Source: Prochilodus magdalenae
Lineage: Eukaryota; Chordata; Actinopteri; Characiformes; Prochilodontidae
DNA length: 64,000 nt
Assembly (NCBI GenBank): GCA_024036415.1
Contig: JAMWET010006800.1
Span: 151,501 to 215,500 of the forward strand
Direction: 5' to 3'
In this document: in pieces, positions 1 through 11,429 of the stretch
Layout of the letters: each line of letters starts with the position of its first letter
Numbering within the stretch: the first letter of the stretch is position 1
Made by a program: the position numbers and the translations under genes
Notes under the pieces: model-generated
Database searches by the model: none
Seen by the model: the letters and a program-made list of their open reading frames with translations, nothing else
What the model was told of the DNA's origin: nothing

Positions 1-825
1 ACCTTTCTTTATGCCATTTTGGGACCACAGTATGAACCAATTCACCTGAACGGTTCAAATAGAAACTTGAAGGCACAGCTCTTTTTCAGGCTAAAATATC
101 TGACATATATCTAGTTTTGACTTTCACTGAAATAATATTTATCTAGCAAAATAGTCCAAAACTAAAGGAAAACATTCAGCATTGTGCTGTTCAAATAATT
201 ATTATATAATATAAATAATTATGCTTGTTCCCAAGTTTTTACTAAAAGGGGAATCTAATGGATTTTCCATTTTATTATGTAAAAGTAAAAAAGTCATTCA
301 GAGTCATGAGATGGTTTATTATAGAGAAACTTCCCAGCTCTGATTTTACAGTGATTCTATACATGCGTGGGGGTTATATTGGATTATTACAGAGCAGCCA
401 GCATGCATCTGCTGCAATGAAAGCATTTTAAACATATTTTACACCAGTAGCTTATCTCAGAACTTCCGTAAGCCACCTAACTCAGAAAGCAGGGGACGTA
501 CTTGTGACCATTTCATGTACTAAGTGTCTGTGTGGGACCGTGAAGAAGAATAGTTATAAATGCAGGATATGTGTTTGAAGGAACAATTGTGTTAGAGGTT
601 ACCAAACTCTCCCCATCCCACTATGCCAATGTAAATACAGTTTTATGGCACCTTTAAAGGCTTCAGACATCCGGTTCTGATCACTGTGGACTTCTTTTCT
701 ATGTTGCATTTACCATTTGTGACCTTGTTTATGGCGTAATCATGTAGAAACTTGTAGAAAATGAAATGCATGATTAAAGAATAGGATTTATTTTTAGTGA
801 TGTTACTATGTGTTTTCTTATTCAG

Positions 826-3800
826 GCATTCCCTTTCCAATTATTGTAGCCTGGGCCTTTGGGAAACTTTACTACGACAATGAGAAGTAAGTCTGTATCA
901 CATTTCCAGTGTGAGGTAGGCAGACCACTGTAATGGCGGTAGGCACACATTAGTGAGCTTCTGACTTCGTTTGAATTATATGCCAGGGTTGTGCAGAATT
1001 AACTCAGTTAAATAGTTTGTTTTATTCTGGTTTTCTAGAAGAACAAAAGTACTATTCACTCGCCAGTCCATACATTCCTAAAGCTAACTAAACTGCAAAA
1101 ACTGTCCATTTCAAATGAATTGCTTTTGTGAAGTTGTGGAAAGCCAGCGCTTTTACATACATCCACCTACTCAGCCTAGATCGGCTTAGCCTACAGTAAC
1201 AAGGAATCCTTTTTGAATGAACCACAATACAGGGTGGCCAATAAAAACAGAGGTCATGAGGTTATTTCTGCGCAAATATAATTTAAAATAAAACATTCCC
1301 GTATGCTCAGAGTTTAACAAAGCAACACTTAAAGCTCAACATGACGGTTAAGAGTGGAGTAACTGGTCTAATCAGTGGGAAACCTAAAAGGTCAACATTA
1401 TTAAAGTTATGTGCAAACATAAATATGAACCATTTCTGATTAGTGTTGTCTTTTCACTTAGAAAAATCAACCACTCACTGAAAAATCATACATAGCTCAG
1501 TTAAACTGTAGTTTGATTAATCTGTAAAAAGTTTATATTTAATAATATTTCATTAAATAGTTAAATGGCCTGTATAACTATGTAACTGAAAAAGAGTTCA
1601 AATGTGATGTTAGAAAAACCCTGCATATTATCTTCTAAGACAAATACCTTGGCTTTACTTCTGTGGTGTCTCAGATTGCAGGATAAATAGGTCCCTGCAT
1701 CATAAACAGGTTTTCCAGAGCATCTCTCCACAACAAAATATAGCTGTTTACCTACTGAAACCTTCCTGCATCGATTACTGAATTATACTTATTTTCTCAT
1801 TTCTAAGGGTTATGGGCACCAGAATTGCTTTGCTGTAGTAACCATTTAGAAAACAAATGCATTAGCTGCTTTGCCTAGAGTAACTATAAGAGACTGAATT
1901 CAATTTAATTACATTAGATCAGGAACTTTTTATACTGAAAGTTATGTAATTGCATTTTCTTCCCAGACATTAGGTTAATATATTAAATCGACCCATAGAA
2001 AAGCAAATAACTAAATTATTCTATCTTAAAATCAATAGTCTGGCTCAACAAATTGGATTATCTTGTGGCTTTGTTGACACTAGTAATATATTACAAATGA
2101 AAACAGGGGAAGAAGGTCCACTCAATTATTCAGTTATTCATGTTGAACATAAATAAAAAGTGCTGGAAATAATGTGGCTGAGGTTTGGCAATTTGGCTTG
2201 CCTGACTTTAAGGAGTTCTTCATACAATATACATCATGCCTGTTTAATATGCTAACAGTGAAGACCAACACCTGTAGCTGGAGAAAGCAAGTTGGCTGTA
2301 AATCATTGGTGACATGATTTCAGAGTAAGAATGTGAAGACATTAATAAAAACATAATGGGATGGGGGCCCAGACAACAGGGGAGTTGAAACAAGAACCTG
2401 GGTAAAACATGATAATCTGGTAAATGTTTATTTGTAAATGTACTACCCAGTATATTTTGTATAATACTACATTTCTTAGGATATACATATTTTTCCATAT
2501 GACCATTTTTAATCTCCAAGAGAAAGATTTCAAATGAAGCTCACTTTAAAAATGCAAACGTTCTTAAATACTGCTTTCTTTTTCAATGGCAGGTGTTGGT
2601 TTGGGAAGAAAGCTGGTGTGTATACAGACTACATCTACCAGGGCCCGATGATATTGGTGCTTATAGTGAGTTAAAGATGCGCACATAGCCAACTCAATTC
2701 AGAATCAACCCTCTTCTGCTCTGCTGTTTAAATATTTGTTTATAAATGTCTTGCAGATAAATTTCATCTTCCTCTTCAACATTGTGAGGATTCTCATGAC
2801 CAAACTCAGAGCCTCTACCACCTCAGAAACCATCCAGTACAGGTATACATGCATCCTAAAAAGCAGATTTATTTTGTTTATATATTATGTTTAATTCAAT
2901 ATTTTAAATATTCTGAGAACAAGGAGTTAAAAAACTGACATGAGTGATAACTGGCCTTACCACCACGTCAAAGTCACCAAAGACTGCAATGGTGTCGTGC
3001 CTGACTGTCAGTGAGTGACTCAGAATGGCAGCAGGTCATTTTCAGTAACGAGTCCTGCTTTTGGCTTGGTGGAGACGACCAATAAATCTGCAGCAAGGTG
3101 AACAGGTTACTGTCACGCATCACATGTCCAGAAGGCCTGGCATCACTCCACCTCCACCCCTACGGCAACATCTACAGGAACTGTGTGAGAATATTCAAGA
3201 TGCATGGGACTGATTATCACAGCACACCCGTAGGAACCTCTATAACTCCACGCCGAGACATCTGGCATGTTGTGTTAGCAAATATGGTGGTCCGGCGATC
3301 ATTTATTGTTCCTGATAACCCTTATCTTCCTTCCCAATGGCATTGCAACCCGACACTTCCTTCTGGATGCAGCTATTCTTTTGAGCTTATAATAGCAGTA
3401 GCGCATTTTATGTCAAGTTATCTGCATTTGAAGCCTTCAGGGATGCTAAAGGTTTAACTTAATTTATAATTCTGTACAGAATTCTTTCTTGTTTTGCAAA
3501 TCTTCTACATCTTCTTTCATCAGTCTGTTCACACCTACAGTGTATTCATTTATATATTAACTGCATTGATATACAGTTTCCTAACTTCCTGCTAAACACA
3601 GATTAGCAAAATAGCATGTATCTGCTAAGGGATGTTAAATGGTTAAAGGCGATACAGAACTCTGAATGGCTGTAAATTTATTTTGTCTGCAACCCTTTAG
3701 GAAGGCAGTGAAGGCCACTCTAGTGCTACTGCCTCTGCTCGGGATTACATACATGCTGTTCTTTGTAAACCCAGGAGAGGATGAGGTTTCCCAAATAGTC

Positions 3801-5164
3801 TTCATCTATTTCAATTCTTTCCTTCAATCCTTTCAGGTAGGATTTTTTTATCTTTAAAAACATAATATTTTCTGATATAGGAAATTGTGAGGGCTCTGGG
3901 TCAGCTCATCCTACAGAGAGAACCTTTTTATCTGTTTGCACTTACATTTTCTGTCTAATGTAGTAATATTAATGTATAATATAATTTCTGATTCAACCCA
4001 GTAGTTAGCTATGTAGGGCTATCATATAAGGACTTCTCTTCCGCTCTGTCCTTTTTTCAGTGTTCTGATTTTTCTTTCTGATGTGCTCATTTTTTTGGTT
4101 CTCTCAGGGCTTCTTTGTGTCCGTGTTCTACTGTTTTCTAAACAGTGAGGTAAGCGCAGTCAGGAACACCAACACTACCAAACTGTTTTCATTTTTTACA
4201 ATACTTAATTGTTTTATTTCATAGCACTCGCTCTGAATGATCTGATACTTTTACAGTGCTTTTCGAAACAGTCTGGTTTGGTTTAATTCCGGTCAGCACA
4301 GAACTAATCATCAGTAAAGAAGACACCTCAAAGTTAGATTTATTGCATTGATTGCAATACAGATAAACCCGGGAAGCTAAGAGTCTCTTTTTTCATGCAA
4401 AGAAATCTGTAGGTCATTCTGAGCGCTGTAGTCACACTGACGTGGTAGTGGTGTGTTAGTGTGTGTTGTGCTGGTATGTGTGGATCAGATACAGCCGTGC
4501 TCCTGGAGTTTTTAAACACTGTGTCCACTCACTGTTATTTTATTGGACACTCCTACCTTGCTGGTCCGCCTAAAGTTCAGATCATCTGCACTGTACATGA
4601 CAACACAAATGAAATCATGGTGCAACATTAGTCAGAAAAGTTAAACTAGATATTTTCCCTTCATATTTGTAGACCTACTACCTACTGTTTCACTACTGTT
4701 GTCACTGCCATGTCAGTGCTACTGCTGTGCTGAGAATGATCCACCACCCAAATAATACCCGCTCTGTAGTGGTCATGTGGTGGTACTGACCATTGAATAA
4801 CAGGCTGAAAGAGGATATGTAGAGAATCAGATGTCTGTAACTGTAGAACTAGAAGATCCTCCTGTAGAGTAAGTGGAGCTGATAAAATGGACAATGAGAT
4901 ACAAAGTAGTACAAATAATAAAATGGCCAGGCCTAATAAAGTTGGCAGTGTGTGTATATACAGCACAAATCCAGACCGTATACAGTGATAGACTAATGAC
5001 AGTGTGTGTGTGTGTTTGCCCAGGTACGCTCAGCAGTACGGAAGAGATGGCACCGCTGGCAGGACAAACATTCCATTCGTACACGAGTTGCCAGGGCAAT
5101 GTCCATCCCAACCTCACCCTCACGCCTCAGTTTCCACAGCATCAAGCAGTCCACCTCTGTCTGA
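826..5164 (+). CDS. crhr1: Corticotropin-releasing hormone receptor 1, C-terminal half (5' exons outside window)
   Basis: Class B1 G-protein-coupled receptor for CRH/urocortin at the plasma membrane, coupling mainly to Gs. Six exons are visible: 826-886, 2593-2665, 2757-2842, 3701-3836, 4108-4149 and 5024-5164 (stop 5162-5164). All have AG/GT borders and compatible phases. Together they encode the end of TM4 ([11 protein letters not shown]), the second extracellular loop with its conserved Cys (YYDNEKCWFG), TM5 ([15 protein letters not shown]), the third intracellular loop ([15 protein letters not shown]), TM6 ([16 protein letters not shown]), TM7 and the cytoplasmic tail. The tail ([14 protein letters not shown]) and the terminal STSV, a PDZ-ligand-like end, are almost the same as I recall for mammalian CRHR1, which ends TAV. 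CRHR2 is the alternative, but the tail fits CRHR1 better. The hormone-binding N-terminus and TM1-3 must lie before base 1. Confidence 0.93.
4690..4925. repeat. Dispersed teleost repeat in last crhr1 intron
   Basis: The stretch with GAGAATGATCCACCACCCAA followed by GTAAGTGGAGCTGATAAAAT resembles a short non-autonomous repeat that I recall as abundant in ostariophysan fish genomes. I recognise it from memory and did not search. The boundaries are approximate. Confidence 0.4.
4826..5076 (+). repeat. Source arm of inverted duplication (crhr1 last intron end plus start of last exon)
   Basis: This block reappears in reverse complement at 8350-8615. It includes the end of the dispersed repeat, a GT tract, the splice acceptor and the first 53 bases of the last crhr1 exon. 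This arm is the original because it is contiguous with functional crhr1. Confidence 0.85.
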
Positions 5165-5471
5165 CCAAGAGAAAAAGAGCAAGAGAGAGAGAGAGAGAAG
5201 ATGCTGGCAGACAAACAAAGAGAGGGAGACTGCTCAATAGCTAAGATGGAAAAAGAACCAAATTTGAGGAAGAGTGTTGATTTTGGCCAGCAAAGAAAGA
5301 CTGAGGAATACTATCACCGGACTTTCCCATAGACTGTACCTCACCAGTTCTGAGCATCCAGAGGGCCAGGGACTTACAGGGGAAACGAAGTGAAGGACCT
5401 TTTCAAGTGCTGCAGAATTTCTTTTTAATTGCAGAGGACACACTAACGGCTCTACGAGCACTTGTTTTGCA

Positions 5472-5477
5472 AATAAA
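5472..5477 (+). terminator. Candidate polyadenylation signal for crhr1
   Basis: Canonical AATAAA about 310 bases after the crhr1 stop. It is the first one downstream of the stop. The hexamer is short and chance matches are frequent in AT-rich DNA, so this stays tentative. Confidence 0.3.
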
Positions 5478-5615
5478 GGAGGTGGCAGAAGTTCTGGCCA
5501 CTCATGCATTGGAGGAGCTTGCCTTGGTCGGGTGTTCAAAGACTATACTGTCCTGTCCTGAGTTATTTATGGTCTGATGTTGTTTCAACCAAAATATCTT
5601 CAAGTTCTTTCTTAA

Positions 5616-5641
5616 TGTGTGTGTGTGTGTGTGTGTGTGTT
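5616..5641. repeat. GT microsatellite
   Basis: Uninterrupted GT dinucleotide run in the probable crhr1 3' untranslated region. Confidence 0.95.
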
Positions 5642-5814
5642 CTGATGATGTAATTATTACACCTATGAGCACTGACCAATTAAACACAAAGGATTTCAAT
5701 AGACTATGGCATGGGAGTGTCTTGAGTATATAGATGGGGTTTGTAGCACATGCCTTTCAGCCACTGAACCATTTTAATCAGGAGCAACATGGCTGTTTTT
5801 GGTAAATGTGTTTT

Positions 5815-6808
5815 ACAGACTTGAACCCTTTTCTGTTGTAGACGGTTCGAATGGTGTTTCAGCTGTTGTGTTTCGATTGTTTTTCCTCGGTCTAGGTACA
5901 TCTGAGCTTAAAACAATCCTAGCCGTCAGAAGCATTGAAGGATTGTCACAACTTGGTAATGTATTTCATATTTTATTATTTTTAATTGTTATTTATTGAA
6001 TTTATTATGTAGATCTTGATGTTCATCAAAGTAATCTCACAGCCCTGTTGTTACAGAATTTGCGAATACATCGGATTACGCAAATCCACTTGGTGAGTCA
6101 ACGGTCGCTTTGCAGCTTTGGCTTCTGCGTTGGTTGTAGCGTGTGGCACTAATTCATATGTTTTCTGTAGTGGGGTTGACCCGTTTAGTTGAAACGACGT
6201 GTTTTTTAACACCACCAGGGTTTGATGTTGTACCCAGTATATCTACGCTCTGTGAAACGCTCTATGAAAGGCATAATGACACATCCGAGTTGTCTGCATT
6301 AACGCCTTGTTTAACAAGCCGCCCCGAGGGATCACATCACCGTGAAAGCGGTGCATTTGGAGAAGCAGAGCCGGTTTCACATGGGAAGCGACAAAGGACG
6401 CGCTTGAGCGATAAAGCGATTTCACACGAAGGACTCCATAGATTTGAGAATAACCGTGTATCAGCAGGTATGAAAATAATAAGTGTGTCTATTTGCTATA
6501 TTGTACTAACGTGGTGACGGCTGTGTGTGTAGGTGTGTGTTTTTTCTTAATTCTTTACAGATTTGCACACAATTGACCACACTGTGAATGCTGTACGGGG
6601 CTGCGTTGATCTGGACACCACCACAACTGGATGAGTTGCTGGACACATGGAATGAAAGCAGTTTTACAGAAGAGGTGTCTGAAACAGCTGATACCAGAGC
6701 TGCTAATGTTGGACTAAATACAATACTGAGATCTGAGAGACATCGATTGGGAAAACTTAAGAGTGAATCAGGAGATAAGAGATTGTTAAAAATACCATTG
6801 AACAACTA
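5815..6808 (+). other. Exon-like open segments of unknown gene, left part of the Polinton-like region
   Basis: Several short open stretches are bordered by AG on the left and GT on the right: about 5817-5954, 6058-6091, 6172-6467, then an open frame at 6588-6806. The 6172-6467 segment is polar, with a basic KRQRTRLSDK patch. I do not recognise the product. They could be spliced exons of an element-encoded protein, remnants of an unrelated pseudogene, or chance. Their closeness to the polymerase fragment on the same strand favours the first. Confidence 0.25.
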
Positions 6809-7216
6809 GGACAAGCCGCTATAGAGCGTAGATTTAAAACACTATAAAGAAACTAACCAAGCATAACCGTATACTAACAGAACAAAATCTGAAAAAATTG
6901 TGCTACAAAATCAACAAATCATGCAAGAAAATCGCTCACAATCCAAATAAATATTAAACTACACAGATGGTCAATTCTGTTTGCAAAGAACACGATCAGC
7001 AATTCAATTCTTTTACAAATTTATTGTAAAGTCTCAACAAAGTTAGAGTTAAAACAACCCCCTGAATTGGCAGTTGTGGGGCCCTCATAAAAATAGTAGT
7101 TGAAAAGGTCTTTGATATATTTATCTACACTTATTTACACATTAAATAAAACAACTCCTCAGTACAACCCAGAATAGTGTTTTATATAATTAGTAGAAAA
7201 AAGCAAAGAAACAAAA

Positions 7217-8349
7217 ATGGGGTCTAAATGGCATCTGGAGCCGGACAACAACCTGTGTGTTGGCAACACAAATGATGACGCGTGGAAGCGGATGTCTTTA
7301 AACGATAGATTACAGCATTTGCATGGGTGTATTTGTCTACTATTGGCCACAAGGAATGGTTTGCAAGAGACACCTGCACAGCACACAAATTGTAACCACT
7401 GATTTACAAAACACATTGTATAGATATTTGTCACATAGAAACGCCATAACACAGAACCCACCAACAAAACATGGCAGATACGATGGGGTGTCAGTAGATT
7501 TAACACAAATGCAATATAACGCACCACACATAAACACAGAACAGACAGGCGCTGGTGTACAGTCACATAGATCCCTATCACTTGACCCAACAACTCCTAG
7601 CTTTTGTTTGTCTGATGGCAACATAGCAGAGTTAGTGAGAAGTGGTGGTGTTGTAGATAGTTATACCGTAGTCCTAAGAAGTACGTTTAACAGCATTGTG
7701 CTACACAGGACGTTGAATTTTCGCGATGCCCTGTCCACAGACATGGCCTCATACAGAAGCTATGTACATAATGTGCTATCAGACATTGTTTCATTCTTCA
7801 GGGTGGCTGGCGATGGTAGTGTTTTTGATGTTACCATAAGAGGCGATAGTTTAACATCTGACGTAAATGGTCTTGTCTTCAAGAGATGGTTATAGCATTG
7901 ACAAATTTTTTTAGATGCTATTGAAATGATTATGCAGAGTAACAGGGGCGTTAAAACAACAATAATTTGGTATTGACAGTCTCCATAGCGATGGGTAAAA
8001 ATGGCGGTGTTCGGCGTAGGCTGTGTGACCTCACACGATCAGGTCATTGATAAGAACAGACTGAATCTTTTTTGCCCAACAAACATCTCAAACAACCTGT
8101 GTTTTGCAATCTGCCTTGCCCATTTTCTGAACCCACGTGTGCCGCATAACGCGTTAGAAGATATAGCTGAACAGATACAGACACACACTGGCTACACACA
8201 TGATCACAGAGTCAGGTTTAATGATGTTGGTCATTTCGTAAACAAAAAAAATAGTAGTGTTTAATAAGAGTAGTTCAGGAAGTTTAGAAGAGTATCAAAC
8301 ACAAGGCAAACCACATGCCAAGACAGTGTTTCTGTACCTCCATGACGGT
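7217..8349 (+). pseudogene. Polinton-type family B DNA polymerase, N-terminal fragment, frameshifted
   Basis: In intact elements this enzyme performs protein-primed replication of the element. Open pieces in changing frames at 7217-7320, 7323-7880, about 7955-8060, 8001-8264 and 8257-8349 follow each other in a sensible order. Marks that recall the family are RGDSLTSDVN (near 7839-7868), SNNLCFAICLAHFLNP (near 8089-8136) and KTVFLYLHD (near 8315-8346). The last normally precedes a Cys-rich segment. Frameshifts occur near 7320, 7880 and 8250, with stops between pieces. The coding trace ends abruptly at about 8349, where the inverted crhr1-derived block begins. The exonuclease and polymerase motifs downstream are absent. 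The family call is from memory. Confidence 0.6.
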
Positions 8350-8615
8350 ATGGAATGTTTGTCCTGCCAGCGGGACTCTTCTGTAGTCTTCCAGTCTCTT
8401 CCGTACTGCCCAGCGTACCTGGGCAAACACACACACACTGTCATAAGTCTATCACTGTATAGGGTCTGGGTTTATGCTGTATATACACACACTGCCAACT
8501 TTATTAAGCCTGGCCATTTTATTATTTGTACTACTTTGTATCTCATTGTCTATTTTATCAGCTCCACTTACTCTACAGGAGCATCTTCTAGTTCTACAAT
8601 TACAGACATCTGATT
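8350..8615 (-). repeat. Inverted partial copy of crhr1 last intron/exon inside the Polinton-like element
   Basis: The reverse complement of this block matches 4826-5076 with roughly eight substitutions over the 180 intronic bases compared by eye. It carries the GT tract, the acceptor CCCAGGTACGCT and the exon start through GGACAAACATTCCAT. A 7-base stretch of the source is replaced by about 23 bases here, which shifts the crhr1 frame, so this exon copy cannot encode the receptor tail. The outer ends coincide with the points where the polymerase and capsid traces break off. Confidence 0.85.
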
Positions 8616-9020
8616 GGCCCTCTTAGTCAAGCCGCTGTTGTTTCTAGAGGAATTTGTTTCATCCATGTGCCCCGCTGTGTCCAGATAAAAGAGCCCCACA
8701 GAGAAAACAGTTGAGAGCCATAGTTAGCGAGACATTCTATGATGTTGCGGTATGGGTAGGTACTTGAACTGTGATATCAACCTGTCACCGAGGGATACAT
8801 GGACCTGTGAAAATGTTGTTGCTACAGGGTAGTTTATTAGCCCCACAGCCGCTCCATCATCTATGTCGCTGCCATCAGGTTTTGTGATTTTAATACGAAG
8901 GTACAAGAGTGTGTTATTCAGATATTGCTGAAAGCAGTGGGATTTCAACATACGTGTTCTTCTCGATAGCTGTTTGTGTTAAAGGCACTGTAAACAAGTC
9001 CAGTTCTCATTTTATACATT
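8616..9020 (-). pseudogene. Polinton/adintovirus hexon-like capsid protein, N-terminal fragment
   Basis: On the minus strand, an open stretch reads DLFTVPLTQTAIEKNTYVEI (about 9003-8944), then LLYLRIKITKPDGSDIDDGA and FSQVHVSLGDRLISQ. This recalls the N-terminus of proteins annotated in many animal genomes as F54H12.2-like, which I take to be the hexon (double jelly-roll capsid) of Polinton/adintovirus elements. A base change or frameshift occurs near 8770, after which a matching frame continues toward 8616. There it meets the crhr1-derived block and stops. The rest of the capsid gene is missing. The other reading is a different viral structural protein. Confidence 0.6.
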
Positions 9021-9483
9021 CTTCAGACATGAAACAGAGCCATAATCAGAAAATAGTGTTTATAGCCTTTCTACTGGATGGTCGCGTATTTGTTTCTCCT
9101 TTCTCTTCCCTTTTGAAACTATGTGTTTTTTAGTCTCTCTTGTGGTTTTCTATGTAGGTCGACCACACCTCTTACCGGGTGGTCGTTTTAGAGATTTTCG
9201 AGCCAGCACCCCTCTTGAACAATGGTATTGCCATTCTGAATAAATTTCTAAAAATCCCACCAAATCAAGCCCTATACATCGCAGGACTGCCTGAATAGCC
9301 AGGCATGACATCGTCTGCTTGAATTTGGCAGTAAGAGGCCTGGCGTTCAGGGTCCATGGCATGCATGTTGGAAGATTCCATTTAAAAGCCAATAGGGTGT
9401 TTTACTGGTCTAAAATGTAATTTTGCAACCAAAAAAATAAATAATAAATTATGTGCTGGTTCTGGTCAGTGTTACTTCTATAG

Positions 9484-9675
9484 CTACATCAGTAATGTGC
9501 GTCTTGGTTGTTGACACGTCTTGTTGTATCTAACAGTGACATCATTGTTGTTCCCTGATATATGTAGACATTGCAACAGAGGCACATAGCTGTCACCAGC
9601 TGTTTGATAATCGATGATGTCGGTGTTAACATAAAATGTGTAAAACCCCCCACAGAGGCTAGCAACATGTGGCAC
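9484..9675 (-). pseudogene. Penton-like structural protein fragment of the Polinton-like element
   Basis: Minus-strand frame containing FYVNTDIIDYQTAGDSYVPL, a pattern (Y.YTDII..Q..GD...PLL) that I associate with small capsid proteins of Polinton/adintovirus elements. It ends soon after VRYNK with no continuation. The assignment is from memory and the fragment is non-functional. Confidence 0.45.
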
Positions 9676-9739
9676 ATACTGTTTCTAAATGACGGCCAAG
9701 TCGCTTGTTTTTAGTCCTAGAATGATAAAAATTATCATT

Positions 9740-9830
9740 GATATAATGATTGTAAAGCTGCTTTGTGACAACATCTGTTGTAAAAAGCGCTATAAAAATA
9801 AATGTTGATTGATTGATTGATTGATTGATA
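9740..9830. repeat. Short retroposon 3' tail with GATT repeat
   Basis: The string TGTAAAGCTGCTTTGTGACA followed by AAAGCGCTATAAAAATAAA is a common teleost SINE/LINE tail, here ending in a (GATT)n run at 9806-9828. A related tail occurs at 37405-37445. The family name is not certain. Confidence 0.55.
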
Positions 9831-10429
9831 ACTATAATTATACATTTGATTATCAGGGTATACGGACATGGATTAGTTGCACAGTAAAGTAATAAAAAAA
9901 CTAGTCACCCGTGTTTGTCGTTTGTGGGAATGAGCGCTTTCCCAAGTGTTACATCTTTTTAAGGTTTCTGAATATCCACCACCGTGCTGTTTTCAGGAGC
10001 CCACCTGTTGAATTTGGATGGCCATCCTGGTCTTTTCACTAAAACCATTGTTTCTTAACCCTGTTTTTTGTGGTTAAGAAACCCTCTTATCTGGAATCTT
10101 TTCAACTTTAAATGTTTTCTCTCTAGGGACATTTATCTTTGCAGTTCATAGAAACTACCTTGTATAATATCATCATCGTAATCTTTCGATCTATAAACAG
10201 GCTTTAGAAATTCACACATCACCACCAATTTTATACTTAAATATAGTTTTCTTGTCTAGTTTGTTTCTCACACCATACAGTGTTTTAAACACAGTGTCTT
10301 CTTTTTCTTTGGTTACTCCAGTGATAACAGTTTTTGTAGTCGTGCATTATGTCAATGTACCTTTTGGAATTTATAGCTGTAAGATATCCAATAACATTGC
10401 CCATTTTGTCTTAAACAGCACTGCAAGTC

Positions 10430-10764
10430 TCTGAACTGGTTTTCCAACAATCAACAGCGTCGCCAACAAACCGCCCAGATATATGATCAACCAGGTTTTC
10501 TCTTATTTCCTGCAACTTTTCCACAATATACGCACACAACTGTTTCAGCGCATCCTTGACTTTTTAGAAGAGGTAACCGTATTTCAAACAGTTTAGAGGA
10601 CAAGCTAAAGCGTGTTTCAACCCGGGTGTGAACAATGTCTGTGTCACATTGTCATAGCATTTTTCAAAGAAGAACAGACTTGAATGTCGCAGCTGACTGA
10701 GGTGGTTCACTTCACAACCGAGACACGTTTCCTTCAGTTTGTTGTCTATGATATGTTGTAGCAC
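10430..10764 (-). pseudogene. Conserved Polinton-associated ORF with Cys/His motif, degraded
   Basis: Minus-strand frame with DNKLKETCLGCEVNHLSQLR followed by a hydrophobic/aromatic FFFEKCYD region, then after a stop near 10567 a helical continuation (YIVEKLQEIRENLVD, near 10535-10490). This layout recalls an ORF of unknown function commonly found in fish Polinton copies. The in-frame stop and loss of flanks indicate a relic. Confidence 0.45.
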
Positions 10765-10833
10765 ACTTTATAAGTTTTAAACCTGGAGCACATACTTAAC
10801 CATCCACATCTTCGAATGGTCTGTTCAGGTATG

Positions 10834-11427
10834 TCAGATTTGCACTGGTAAAACCTTTACACAGTGGTCCAACCACCGGCCGCCTGGTGTGTTGTTTGGT
10901 GTTGGTTGATCGTCACCACAAGCTGTATCGCCGTCTGCATCTGGTGTCATGTTAGTTGCACTTGGTTCATCGTGACTGTAGTTTATAGTGCCAGGTCCTG
11001 TGTTGAGCGGCACGTAATCGCAGTCTGGCACCCGATAATCGTCAACAAAACCTTTGCCGGTATTTCTATACCACACACAACCACCAGTGCTAGGGTGATC
11101 TGCTGGAAGAAAATTCTAAAACAAGATGACTTGAATGCTCTGGCAATGTCTTGTTGTATGCCTTGGGTATGGGCAACATCCACACGTGGCGGGCAGACGG
11201 TAATTCCGACTGACACCCCCCGGAAACTTCATAAGCCAAAGAATCAAAGAGGTTAATCTTGATATCATTAAAGCGCTCACGAGACCTATAATGCCGACTC
11301 TTCCTTGAAACAAAAGACTACCGGAATCGCTAGAACTAGAGTTTGGTGTTATTGTAGAAACTCTAAGAAGTGTCAGACTTACACTGGAACTACACCTTTT
11401 TACAGAGTTAGCTACACAATGCACCAT
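10834..11427 (-). other. Unidentified minus-strand open frames in the Polinton-like region
   Basis: Overlapping minus-strand frames at 10834-11076, 10983-11216 and 11116-11427. The first is acidic and Asn/Pro-rich with DADGDTACGDDQPTPNN. The second contains VGITVCPPRVDVAHTQGI. I recognise no family. Because they continue the strand and position of the capsid fragments, they may be more structural-gene debris. Confidence 0.25.
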
Positions 11428-11429
11428 GA

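Larger units (their letters stand above)
5165..5800 (+). other. Probable crhr1 3' untranslated region
   Basis: Non-coding stretch directly after the crhr1 stop. It contains a candidate AATAAA polyadenylation signal at 5472-5477 and a GT microsatellite at 5616-5641. There is no conserved coding signal. Where the transcript ends cannot be fixed from sequence alone. Confidence 0.5.

Noticed and set aside
3098..3457. 119-codon plus ORF in a crhr1 intron
   Set aside because: Not recognisable as protein, and next to a likely dispersed repeat. Kept only as part of a repeat observation.
4873..5244. Plus- and minus-strand ORFs of about 100-123 codons over the crhr1 last exon
   Set aside because: Shadows of the true frame plus GT-repeat translation.
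7159..7624. Minus-strand ORFs of 144 and 94 codons
   Set aside because: They are antisense to the polymerase fragment and lack any family pattern.
8257..8613. 118-codon plus-strand ORF
   Set aside because: A chance chimera: polymerase end joined to antisense crhr1 intron sequence.
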